DNA of 21,514 bases from Amoebophrya sp. A120 (lineage: Eukaryota > Sar > Dinophyceae > Syndiniales > Amoebophryaceae): the NCBI GenBank assembly GCA_905178155.1, contig CAJINV010000031.1, positions 133,505 to 155,018 of the forward strand. Direction: 5' to 3'. Under the pieces are notes generated by a model. The model was given only the letters and a program-made list of their open reading frames with translations, was not told the DNA's origin and ran no database searches. Within the stretch, counting starts at the first letter, position 1; every line of letters starts with the position of its first letter. The translations under genes were made by a program, and so were the position numbers. This document shows, piece by piece, positions 1 to 8,481 of this stretch.

Positions 1-128
1 CCCGCGATAGATGGCGAGACTTACTTTCAACCTATGCGCACTAAAACTAGCGGCGTCGACTGACATCCCACCCGGCCGCGGCCATGTTCTGGAAGCCAGC
101 GACACACGTGGACCCTAGTCTATGTGTT

Positions 129-232
129 GGGATTCTAATTAAAAGAAATGGTGGTGGGATTCTAATTAATGGGATTCTAATTAAAAGAAGAAGTGGGATT
201 CGAACTAAAAGAAGAAGTGGGATTCTAATTAA
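129..232. repeat. Minisatellite, five copies of GGGATTCTAATTAA
   Basis: The 14-base core GGGATTCTAATTAA starts at 129, 156, 171, 195 and 219. The copy at 195 reads GGGATTCGAACTAA. The spacers are short purine stretches such as AAGAAGAAGT or AAGAAATGGTGGT, giving spacings of 27, 15, 24 and 24. Open frames cross it on both strands, but they only translate the repeat. Confidence 0.85.
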
Positions 233-247
233 AAGAAATGGTGGTGG

Positions 248-300
248 CAGCCGCGCGGCGAAAGCGCGGCCCGCAGGACCGCGCTTTCGCCGCGCGGCTG
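248..300. repeat. Perfect 22-bp inverted repeat (hairpin), 9-base loop
   Basis: The arm at 248-269 (begins CAGCCGCGCGGCGAAAG) is the exact reverse complement of 279-300 (ends CTTTCGCCGCGCGGCTG). The loop is 270-278, cccgcagga. The arms are very GC-rich and follow the AT-rich minisatellite directly. It could be an RNA hairpin, the end of a small transposon or a recombination site. No gene around it explains it. Confidence 0.9.
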
Positions 301-616
301 GTTTGGCTTTCGCGCTGGTTAGATTTTCGCGCACGCATTTGGTTACCAATATCGCCCTCCGGGCGCGATCTTCATAAAGAGACAGCGAAGGAGATGAAGA
401 GCGGTAATTTATAAATAAGAACGATAGATGAAGGTGCAGTGCTAGCTTTTTTACGGGCGATTTTCAAAGAACGTCCGAGACTTTTTTTCCTCGTCAATGG
501 CCTATTTATTTCTTTCGCTGAAGCGTTTTTGTAGAATTTTCACTGTCAAATAGAATTATAGATCAACTGCCTATCGAGTTTTATTGGTTTTTCGCGAGCA
601 AGCGCGCTGGCATTAC

Positions 617-635
617 ATTATTTTGGCTGCGCAAG
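617..635 (+). promoter_or_regulatory. Spliced-leader-like remnant upstream of the 657 start
   Basis: ATTTTGGCT (620-628) followed by GCG and CAAG (632-635) resembles the 3' half of the conserved dinoflagellate spliced leader, which ends ATTTTGGCTCAAG, with three extra bases. It lies 22 bases before the ATG. Genes that re-entered the genome from trans-spliced mRNA can keep such relics. A 9-base match can occur by chance in a window this size, so this is weak. Confidence 0.2.
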
Positions 636-656
636 AAATTTCGATAGAGCTACAAA

Positions 657-1409
657 ATGACACTGGACAATGGCTCTCCCTTTTACATGGAGGGGGAGCC
701 GGACATGGAAGAGCGGATGGAGGCTGGCCACATCCATCCCGAGCCCAAGGAAATGATTTCCCTTCTCGGCAAAGACAACTGTTGGCAGTGGCTGATCGGT
801 AATGGAGAGTACGTCGTAGAAAAATGCGACCTCGGCGAGTGCAAGCACATCCATCCCTACATGGTTCTGAAGGACGAGATATGTGTTTCCCGCCCGAAAC
901 CCAATTTGAAAATCACACAACACTTCGTGAAAATTGTGATGTCTCACTATGTTCCCTTGTGGATAGAGGCACTTGCCGAGAAGTGGCGTCCTGATGGACA
1001 CCAGCTGTGCGGATTTGGAAAGCACAGCCACTGTCAGCTTTGGCAGTTCGTCTCACCGACATCGCCACGCGGTGAACATGAAGCGCAGACTTCCTACAGG
1101 GGTTTTCCATCAGTACCAATGCGCGACGACCACCGTGACTACCTCGTCCGCCGTGACTACGTAGCCTGGTGTCAAAATGAAGCCAAAGATCCGTGTCCCG
1201 CCATGAGGCGACTTATCACCTACGCAAACCTCGATCCAAAAGGCAACGGTGGGGGTTTGGTATGCTATATTCCCAAGTGGAAGTCTGAAGCGGTGAAAAA
1301 ATATCTGAAGAAGAGACTAGGTGATTGTGCAGGCCACATGTTCGATCATGAGTGGGCACAGGACCTCCATGCTCGGCGAAACCGCTACCGCGAGTGGGGC
1401 TGGTTGTAA
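657..1409 (+). CDS. Small Cys/His-rich protein with one CCCH-like zinc finger
   Basis: This is a single open frame of 250 residues. The start is ATG 657 in the context ctacaaaATG, like the starts at 5574 and 11575. Residues 42-66 fit the loose CCCH pattern C-x14-C-x4-C-x3-H (C42, C57, C62, H66; local text EKCDLGECKHIHP). Such fingers usually bind RNA. Further Cys and His residues cluster at 118-126 (CGFGKHSHC) and 172-180, without a full second finger. The C-terminal third is basic (KKYLKKR near 214-220) and ends EWGWL. I see no signal peptide or membrane segment. The overall family is not recognised. The zinc-finger call is motif reading only; the open frame itself is fairly secure, although an unseen intron cannot be excluded. 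Confidence 0.6.
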   Translation: MTLDNGSPFYMEGEPDMEERMEAGHIHPEPKEMISLLGKDNCWQWLIGNGEYVVEKCDLGECKHIHPYMVLKDEICVSRPKPNLKITQHFVKIVMSHYVPLWIEALAEKWRPDGHQLCGFGKHSHCQLWQFVSPTSPRGEHEAQTSYRGFPSVPMRDDHRDYLVRRDYVAWCQNEAKDPCPAMRRLITYANLDPKGNGGGLVCYIPKWKSEAVKKYLKKRLGDCAGHMFDHEWAQDLHARRNRYREWGWL

Positions 1410-3582
1410 AAGCCATGCGCGACAGCCGATGTCGTCTTCGGGTTCTGATTCCTGCGTACCACAATACGAAATCTAACGCTAAATTTGAACGCGCCAGCAG
1501 ATAATCGCGAGAACTTCCGATTGCGTCTTGGTCTTGGCGGAGGTTGAATTTGTACACGTCGATTCCCGATGCAAGCGGCAGCCCCTTAGTGTTGTAGATT
1601 GTCGTTGCGCAGCCGCAGGCCACTTGAACTTGAGCTGTCTGTTCGCACCAATTCCGAGGCACGGACGAATGCACCGCAGGGGCAGGCACCACAGAAACTT
1701 TGATGCGATACATCGATTAGGTGCGAGCGCCTTCTTCGATCTCTGTGTATGATTTGTTATTGTTTCTAAAACATCAAAAATACCATACTACCACTCATGG
1801 TATTGGCAGCGATATTGCACAGAGCACACCAAATCTCTGGACACATGAAAAATACCCTCTGCTCAGCGATACACGTCACTACACGTGCTCCTCGATCGTG
1901 CCCACTGCACGTAGTCCACACTGCCGCTGTTCAACCGTGCGGAAGTCCTGATTTGAGGACAAAAGGTCATGCACTACGCGCTTGGAATTCGAATTAGAGC
2001 TTGGAGACTGACCATGCACCATGGACCTTTTACAACTCGCGAATGAACTAGATCTTGGAAATTCAATTTTCCACGGTAGGCTCCGATTGGCCGTATCCTT
2101 CATCCCTAGATTATCCAAAGAGAAGTCCTGGTTAGAACAAAGAGATTGCAAGAAAGTAGGTCTTTCATGTTCCTTAGATAGAACTTCTAGGCGTAAACAG
2201 GATCCGGAAATTACCGGATCTGTGGTTCACTGTTGATCGTTTTATTTTTGTGTGTGAGGATCATGTGGCAGTAGCGCAAGATCAACATCCGTTGATCTGA
2301 ATCAATACCTAGAAAGAGTATGTCTAGGCAGTAGCAGTACCCGCGTCAACTGCCGCGTTCCAGTTGATCCCTTGTTCTGATTGTATTTTCGCCAAGAATT
2401 GAGCCACTGCACTTGAAAATTTGTCAATCAGGATAGTGTTGGTTTGATATAGATTTTTCTGATGTAGAAGATCGATTTATTGTCAATACAACGATATTCT
2501 TTTTAGTCATGCTCATTATTTATAGATGGTATTGGTGGTTGACTGACTAATCTCGACGACACGACATTTTTTTTTCATTTTTGTATAATGTCCCGGTTAT
2601 TTATCTCATTTCATTTTTATTCCTGCTCGATTTCTTCATTTTTCAGATATTCAGAGCAAGGGAGCAAGTGAAAAAATTTAGCGGATCCTATTGGGCTTCA
2701 AACTCGTTGAGTTCTCATGCCGGTGTGTACTGGACGAACTAGGTTTTTTCTGTACGAGCAGTTTTCAGCCGCGTTTAAGGAGATCGTGGATTTCACATCA
2801 AGCTCCATATATTGCTGTAGATACGTCTCTCTTCACCTCGACCTCCCTGGTGTACCTACTTGAGAGAGGAAGGATCTCTGCTTTTGCCGTGTATGTACGA
2901 TGAATTCCCTTGCGGATCAGGCAGCTCTTTCCTCAATGCTCTATCTGTTTGTTTGATAGTCTTTTCCAAATACCAACAATATTCTCATTGGATTCCAACT
3001 CTAGGACAATATCTCTCTAGTAAAATTGCCTGCTGCAAGAGGAGCGGCCTAGCTAGATAAAACTCCACTTCTGCGCACTCAAATAAGGCCTCTAAGCACC
3101 AACAGAAATAATTGTCCCTGTAACTCCCGCTGTCGTTTTTGGTTGCAGTTTTTACACAAGTTTTTTTTTCTCTGATCGTTTGCTTATGTTTTACCTCTAC
3201 TGTCGTGTGAGATCGATGTGGAACCGATCAAAACTAGTTCTTCGTTTGAGAGAAGGTGCCAAGGTTGATACGGCCATTCGTGGCTCGTGCCACACTTGCA
3301 ACGCTCAGAACGCTCATATGATTTCGTTATGTGGATAATTTTTTACACCCGTGGTTTTTCCAACGCAAATAGTTTTGCAAGATGATGTCCTCGCAAAACA
3401 TTAGGTATTACGCGACAATGACATAGCTTTTTAAGACGCCAATCCCTTTGTTCCCACGGTAGATTGGCTGACCTATAGAATATTCGCACGAGACCCACCC
3501 ACTAAGTTTCGACTTTTACACAGCAATTCATACAAATCTCGCTTTATTTGATATCTCCGCACCCCCAAGAAAGTGTGGTACC
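1410..3582. other. Spacer, no supported gene
   Basis: About 2.2 kb, AT-rich, especially after 2230, with poly-T runs (for example near 2567 and 3160). One short hairpin is visible: GATCCGG at 2201-2207 pairs with CCGGATC at 2214-2220. Short open frames here lack the GC-rich third positions of the real genes. A minus-strand frame at 1413-1713 is discussed in the findings. The last 100 bases contain ttttacacag (near 3514-3525), a plausible trans-splice acceptor for the next gene. Confidence 0.6.
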
Positions 3583-5277
3583 ATGCCGGGCAAAAAAGAA
3601 ACGACGAAGGCGTCTGGCGCTAAGAAGCAGCAGACAGCAATAAAACGCAAAACCCTGGTCGTGTCGAAGAAGAATGGGAGAAGCAAAGCGCCCGAAGGAG
3701 CTGTTGCACCCGCAATGAAGAAGACGACCAGTGCGGCTTCCGCTCTCTCTGCAATGAAGCGGGCGAGTAGTGCTGCCCTTGTTGAGACAACTTCCATCGC
3801 TATGAAGAAGATGCCTAGAAGAAGTAGTGCCTCGTCCGCGAGCGGGACCACTTCTGTCGCAATGAAGAAGGCGAACAGCAGTTCCATCGCTGGTGCGAAG
3901 GCGTGTTCCGCACGGGGAAAGGCCAGTGTAGTTACTCCAACCAGCGCAGCACAATCGAGAAGTAGTAGTTCCAAGCGTGCTTCTTCATCTTCGAGTTCCA
4001 AGCGAAGTGCCACCGCGAACAAAGGTGAATCCGCAAGAACCAGTACAGTGTCTAAAAAGCATGGTGGTGCACCATCGGGGTCGTCCACCGGAGCAGTGTC
4101 CTCGTGCGCGACGGCGACAGAGGGCAAGAATGGTACAGCTCTGCCCGGAGCGGGAGCAAGATCCAGAACTGCTGCGCCGCCGACGCGCCACTCTGAAGAG
4201 ACAAAGAAAAAGGACAGTCGCGCTCCATCGCCGCCTGCGGTTATAGAAATAGGGAGCTCCGACTCTGAGGACGATGCGAGCACGAGCGGCGGCTTCTCCG
4301 TCCTCCGCCAGCACCGTCTGTTGCTTGAGAAGCAAAAGGCGCCGCCTCCAACCCACCTCTCCCCGAAAGAATTGCGGAAGCGTTTTCCCTTGAATTTAAA
4401 CTACAAACCCCCGACTCTTGCCACAGGAGTCAAGCCCGGCGTCAGGATCGTGGACTCGAATGGACTACCCTTGGAGGTGTCTCCATCGGGGTCACCTGCT
4501 ACTGCGGCGGAACCGAAACCTGCGCCTTCGCTGAACCAAGAGGTGGGCAAAAAACCGTGTAAATCTGCGGAGAAACGGCCGCTGAAAAAGCGAAGCCGCC
4601 CGTGGACCCCGGATTCCGGGAGCGAGAGCGACGGAGAGGAGGCACCAAAGTCGCGGCGTCAAACAGCATCGACAAATAAAATTACCATCACGGCGAAGAA
4701 GATGAAGAAGCTATTAACGGAGAACCACAGCAAAGAACAAATAGAACAACCACCACGCGCGACGCATACTACGTCTGCTTCTAAGGGACGAAAAAAGGAC
4801 CAGCAACGTGGTCCCAGCACGACGTCGAGCTCCAGCACCGCGAGCGGTAACACACCCGGGACGTCGTTGAAGCGGTCTTCGAGCAGCAGTGGTTGTGGGG
4901 ACGATTTTCCATCCGATAAGGCCGGCGCGGCTAAAAAGTTCTTGTTGTTGGCCGAGAAAAATCCGGACGAAGCGGCCAAGTTCTTGGCGGAGAATCATGC
5001 GTCCATCGTACTGGCGGCGTCCAAGCTGCTGGTTGTTGCAGACAACGGAGTAGATGAAAAGCCTGGAGGTGGTGCACCTGCCTCCTGTCCGACGAAAGAA
5101 GTAGGCAATGATATTAGTTGTACCACAACGATGAAGAGTTGTACCACGAAGATGTTGTCCGTGATCCCCGGTCGTTCCGCCAAGGATGAAATAAATGGTG
5201 TCGACACAACTGTTCCCATGCTCGAGTGGTACCCCGGGAACCCACGGCCCCCAAAGCGGAAGGTATTGCACTCATAA
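3583..5277 (+). CDS. Lys/Ser/Ala-rich nuclear-type protein with AMKK repeats
   Basis: This is one open frame of 564 residues from ATG 3583 to TAA. It is strongly basic and low in complexity. The motif AMKK/AMKR occurs at residues 44-47, 57-60, 73-76 and 93-96; similar AMK-rich tails are common in dinoflagellate nuclear and DNA-binding proteins. Poly-Ser with KR lies at 127-142. Residues 220-231, VIEIGSSDSEDD, look like a SUMO-interaction motif followed by an acidic, phosphorylatable stretch. Another such stretch, DSGSESDGEE, is at 344-353. Basic clusters (KKRSR near 335, PKRK near the C-terminus) could be nuclear localisation signals. The least simple parts are about 240-300 and an alanine-rich helical segment at 447-487 (AAKKFLLLAEKNPDEAAKFL). 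No enzyme domain is visible. A chromatin or nucleolar role is inferred from composition only. Confidence 0.8.
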   Translation: MPGKKETTKASGAKKQQTAIKRKTLVVSKKNGRSKAPEGAVAPAMKKTTSAASALSAMKRASSAALVETTSIAMKKMPRRSSASSASGTTSVAMKKANSSSIAGAKACSARGKASVVTPTSAAQSRSSSSKRASSSSSSKRSATANKGESARTSTVSKKHGGAPSGSSTGAVSSCATATEGKNGTALPGAGARSRTAAPPTRHSEETKKKDSRAPSPPAVIEIGSSDSEDDASTSGGFSVLRQHRLLLEKQKAPPPTHLSPKELRKRFPLNLNYKPPTLATGVKPGVRIVDSNGLPLEVSPSGSPATAAEPKPAPSLNQEVGKKPCKSAEKRPLKKRSRPWTPDSGSESDGEEAPKSRRQTASTNKITITAKKMKKLLTENHSKEQIEQPPRATHTTSASKGRKKDQQRGPSTTSSSSTASGNTPGTSLKRSSSSSGCGDDFPSDKAGAAKKFLLLAEKNPDEAAKFLAENHASIVLAASKLLVVADNGVDEKPGGGAPASCPTKEVGNDISCTTTMKSCTTKMLSVIPGRSAKDEINGVDTTVPMLEWYPGNPRPPKRKVLHS

Positions 5278-5573
5278 TTTGGATGTTGGTGCTGGGTATG
5301 ATGTTGATCTGCAGCTAGTAGAGCGACTTTGTCTACTAGGTTTGTTGTTCGCTTTCGTCTATAATGATAAGGTGCAGTACAACTTTTTGAGATGATCATT
5401 GTGACAGCGACAGATGGACGTGAAAATAAGGAGAACTTGTTTAAATTGTGAAGATGTCGTGTCCACCTGTGATCGCGTACTTCTACGAAACAGCACTACA
5501 ATTCCTGTAACAACTATGACTGTACATGCAGCTCATGATCTTCATCGTCTTGCGCTCACCGGTGGACACAAAA

Positions 5574-7412
5574 ATGAACTTGGCATCCTCGTCCGATGAT
5601 CAAGAAAAAATACAGGTCGCTAAGAACGTCGCCCCACCTCCCCCGCAGCCCTTTGAAGTCCCGCGTCTCTGCGTTCGCGATGTGCCGAAGGTCCGGTCCA
5701 ATAGCCGACCCACCGACGGTTCCCTGGTCCAGTTCGACCAACCCGGACTTTCCGACCAGCAGACCCGAATCCGGTTGGAAAGCGAGGTGAAGGCGTTGGG
5801 GCGGGCAATCAGCCAGAAGGTGTTCCAGCGGGGCCACCTGTGCCCGAGGGACCGGCCGGCGACCTACGAGAAGCCGACGGTCGTGCAGTGGAAGATCGGG
5901 GAGCACAAGCAAACGCTGGGGCACTACTACGGGTCTTCGACGCACGTGGAAACCAGCGTGCGCATCGTGTTCACGGGCGAGCGCGCGGGCGCCCGGGAGC
6001 GGCGAGAGCACGCGCGGTTGTTTGGGCCGGCGCCGCGAGGTGGGCGGAGGAAAAAACGGGAGAACGGGGAGGACTGCGGCATCACCGCCGACCTCATCGC
6101 GGACCGCAGCTTGACCTCCTCCCAAAAGTTGTCCGGAGACCGCGAGTGCGCAGCGGTGGTCTTGGGCGGAGTCCTGGATTCCGACTGGATTCTCACGCAG
6201 GTGAGCCGGCAATTGGGGGACCTCAAGAACAAACGGGCGGAAAATGGTGCCGGCGGAAACAACCCCACCATCCAGTCGACATCCTCCGGCGCAGCAGAGG
6301 TAGTATCTTCTTCTGGCGAGGAGTACGCACGACACTTGCACGTTTCGGGCACGATTCTTGCGCTGCAATACGACAGAAATTTGGAGCACTCTGTGTACCC
6401 CATTTGCATCACGCAGTACAGCAACAACTCGGGACCGCGACATCAAGCGAAGAACGAGCCAAGTCCGAACGCGCGGCACGTCGAGAGCTCCTGCAACCTT
6501 GGTCTGCTCCTGCCACAAGCGTCGAAAACAACCGGTAGTCCACCGGGAGCAGGTCACTACTACTCCGCTGTGCATTGGGCAATCCCGTCGGCTACGCCTC
6601 CAGGTTCTTTGTCTTTCCCCCTGGCATCTTCTGCTACGCAGATAAGTTCGATGAAACAGTACGTCGCAGGGCTCGTTGAGATGAACAAAGGACCCGATAC
6701 TCGTCCGACGCTCTTGAGGGATCGACCGCTGCTGCCTCTACCTGTGTTTCTACAAGCGGAAGTTGGCACGGGGCAAATGGTCTTTACCAGAAAGAGCAAA
6801 AGCGCATCATCTTTATTTACCGACACGGCGGGCACCAGCGAAAATCAAAATGTTGACGTCGATGAAGAACAAACCACTTTGTATCCGGCCGAGCTTGACC
6901 TCGATGAGGGTTTTCGCGACCACCCGTTGAAAAGTTGGTTTGAGCAAGACTTCTTGCTTGGAAACAAACTCGGCGAGAAAGTTCGCGTTCGCTCCGAGGT
7001 GGATGAATACTTAGTGCAAAAGAATCTTGGCAGTGGAGGTCGCAGTGCGCCGTCTCCGGTTCAGGTCACAGTTATGCCGTCGTACGCCTGCAGCGTGGCA
7101 GGAAACGGCGCTCCTGTGTTGATCTTGCCGTACCCCAAGGCCTCGGTCGCGGAGCTCTCTCGTGCGCAGCGCCGCCGCACGCTCCGATCGTTGTGGACGG
7201 AAATGGAGGGTCTGAAACTGAAGCAGCACGTGTCTTGGATCGGCGTGCGCGACTGGCCGCTCGAGGAGTTGCAGGCCCTCGTGTGCCCCGGCTCGATGGT
7301 TCCATCGCAGGAGGATGAACCATCAAGAAGTAGCTATCGCCCGCAAAAAATGCCACAGAACATCGACCTAGGTCTGGACGAGATGAAATGCGCACTTTTT
7401 CATCCTGCATAG
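5574..7412 (+). CDS. Unrecognised 612-residue protein
   Basis: A long open frame with GC-rich third positions ends at TAG 7410-7412. I start it at ATG 5574 because its context acacaaaaATG matches the starts at 657 and 11575. An in-frame ATG at 5526 would add 16 partly hydrophobic residues. From the 5574 start, proline-rich text (PPPPQPF) is at about 21-27, and a strongly basic Arg/Lys segment at about 136-164 (includes RGGRRKKREN). The C-terminal part has ordered-looking text such as LILPYPKASVAEL, and then WIGVRDWPLEELQAL. There is no transmembrane helix and no catalytic motif I can name. It begins about 300 bases after the AMKK protein on the same strand. The function is unknown. Confidence 0.75.
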   Translation: MNLASSSDDQEKIQVAKNVAPPPPQPFEVPRLCVRDVPKVRSNSRPTDGSLVQFDQPGLSDQQTRIRLESEVKALGRAISQKVFQRGHLCPRDRPATYEKPTVVQWKIGEHKQTLGHYYGSSTHVETSVRIVFTGERAGARERREHARLFGPAPRGGRRKKRENGEDCGITADLIADRSLTSSQKLSGDRECAAVVLGGVLDSDWILTQVSRQLGDLKNKRAENGAGGNNPTIQSTSSGAAEVVSSSGEEYARHLHVSGTILALQYDRNLEHSVYPICITQYSNNSGPRHQAKNEPSPNARHVESSCNLGLLLPQASKTTGSPPGAGHYYSAVHWAIPSATPPGSLSFPLASSATQISSMKQYVAGLVEMNKGPDTRPTLLRDRPLLPLPVFLQAEVGTGQMVFTRKSKSASSLFTDTAGTSENQNVDVDEEQTTLYPAELDLDEGFRDHPLKSWFEQDFLLGNKLGEKVRVRSEVDEYLVQKNLGSGGRSAPSPVQVTVMPSYACSVAGNGAPVLILPYPKASVAELSRAQRRRTLRSLWTEMEGLKLKQHVSWIGVRDWPLEELQALVCPGSMVPSQEDEPSRSSYRPQKMPQNIDLGLDEMKCALFHPA

Positions 7413-7669
7413 TGTGAATCAGACAACACCGAGTCCTCGTGCAGAATAATTGTACAGTGTGTTCGGTAGAACAAATGTATACCGCAGCTCTTTTGCGGAG
7501 GACTCTGCATGAGACATTAGGTATCCTCCGCTCAAAATCTCACAAGAGAGGAGCAGCCTTCTGCTGTACTGAAATTTTTCATATACAGATTGTTCCTATC
7601 AATTTCAATTCACGGTCAGCATTGCAAGTTTATTGCCCCCTTGTCCCAAACGTCGTCGATCATGTTCAT

Positions 7670-7691
7670 GACATATGTTTGCAATGCATAC
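7670..7691. mobile_element. Solo introner-type terminal repeat
   Basis: ACATATGTTTGCAATGCATAC read on the minus strand is GTATGCATTGCAAACATATG. This matches the outer repeats of the elements in kinase introns 2 and 5 (GTATGCATTACAAATATG and ATGCATTGCAAATCTGTC). No matching opposite end is visible between 7413 and 7670, so this is an element remnant or the 3' end of an intron. CAAG at 7691-7694 would give an AG acceptor. Confidence 0.5.
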
Positions 7692-8166
7692 AAGCTCGTC
7701 CGTCGATGACGACGCGGACGAGGATGATCCGTTAGACACTGCGGGGTGTACCATCCGGCCGATGATCGCGCAATTTTTGCACCTCCCCGTCAAGGGCTGC
7801 CGCAACGACGAGTTGCTGGAGTTCTGTTTGGAAAACGGTATTTTTCCCCAGGCAGTCGGAATGGAGTTCGGGGGCTCGTCTCAACGACCTGACCACCGCG
7901 TGTCCGTTCTGGAAACGCAGGAGGTGGTAGACCAGGACAACCTGCAGCGAAAAGGCGTGTGGAAGATCGCGGATTTCACAAACTCTGCCGTGTCCGCGGT
8001 TGCGTTCGCGGTCGGCAAATCGGTGTACCAGGTTCTGCTGCGCTGGCACCTGCAGTCGGGCTGCCTGTCCTGCCCCGCGGTGGAAGATGAAGCGGTGGCG
8101 GCTGAGTGCCAAGACATCTTCGAGTGGTCGCTGACAGAGGAGCACATGGACACCCTATCAAAATGA
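7675..8166 (+). CDS. Aldo-keto reductase C-terminal fragment, degenerate
   Basis: The 163-residue frame matches the last part of the aldo-keto reductase barrel. RPMIAQFLHLPVKG (28-41) stands where the family has P-x-x-x-Q-x-E-x-HP. ELLEFCLENGI (46-56) matches ELLEFCKENGI, QVLLRWHLQSG (119-129) is the classic strand and helix, and IFEWSLTEEHMDTLS (148-162) is the usual C-terminal text. About 150-180 N-terminal residues are missing, including the catalytic Asp-Tyr-Lys-His set. The usual IPKS NADPH-phosphate motif is replaced by LSCPAVED. Catalysis as an ordinary reductase is therefore not expected. Possible starts ATG 7675 and ATG 7684 lie inside an introner-like repeat, and an AG at 7693-7694 could instead begin an internal exon. 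It may be a pseudogene fragment, or an exon whose partners I cannot find. Confidence 0.55.
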   Translation: MFAMHTSSSVDDDADEDDPLDTAGCTIRPMIAQFLHLPVKGCRNDELLEFCLENGIFPQAVGMEFGGSSQRPDHRVSVLETQEVVDQDNLQRKGVWKIADFTNSAVSAVAFAVGKSVYQVLLRWHLQSGCLSCPAVEDEAVAAECQDIFEWSLTEEHMDTLSK

Positions 8167-8481
8167 AAAAAGCCCCCGCCCCATATCAAATGGGAGACCT
8201 GTGATGCAGGATATGCGTACACAGATGCGCGCTGTCTTGCAATGCGGCATGGCAGACAGATCCGCAGCCTAGGGGGGGCGTTTGGGTCTACCTCTACTTA
8301 CTTGCTTGCTTAGCATTACAAATGGCTGCCCTCTAAGCCTAACAGCATGCCAAATCGCTTCCATAATGGCGCGGAAGCCTCTGCATTTGTCTCCTTGCAA
8401 GACAGACGTGTTATGTGGTCTCAAATTAGCAAGACAAATTTATGGAAGCATGCCTTTTCGATATGGGGCGGGGGGATTTTT
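8166..8481. mobile_element. 316-bp element with 22-bp terminal inverted repeats
   Basis: The left end 8166-8187 (AAAAAAGCCCCCGCCCC then ATATC) and the right end 8460-8481 are inverted copies, 20 of 22 matching. There is no coding capacity, as in a MITE. Inside are words shared with the kinase-gene introners: CTGTGATGC at 8199-8207 and CATTACAAAT at 8314-8323. Imperfect flanking copies CTATCAA (8155-8161) and CTCTCAA (8483-8489) may be a target duplication. The first base of the element is the last base of the TGA that ends the aldo-keto reductase frame. Confidence 0.75.

Noticed and set aside
194-208. GGGATTCGAACT resembling a tRNA B box
   Set aside because: It is one variant copy of the minisatellite; no A box or cloverleaf is present.
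84-377. 97-residue plus and 100-residue minus frames with GILIKR-type repeats
   Set aside because: They only translate the minisatellite and the hairpin.
2201-2220. Hairpin as a transcription terminator
   Set aside because: The stem is 7 bp, no U-tract follows, and eukaryotic genes do not end this way.
5556-6575. 339-residue minus-strand frame
   Set aside because: Shadow of the 5574-7412 gene; its text is Arg/Val/Leu-rich in the way antisense of GC-rich codons is.
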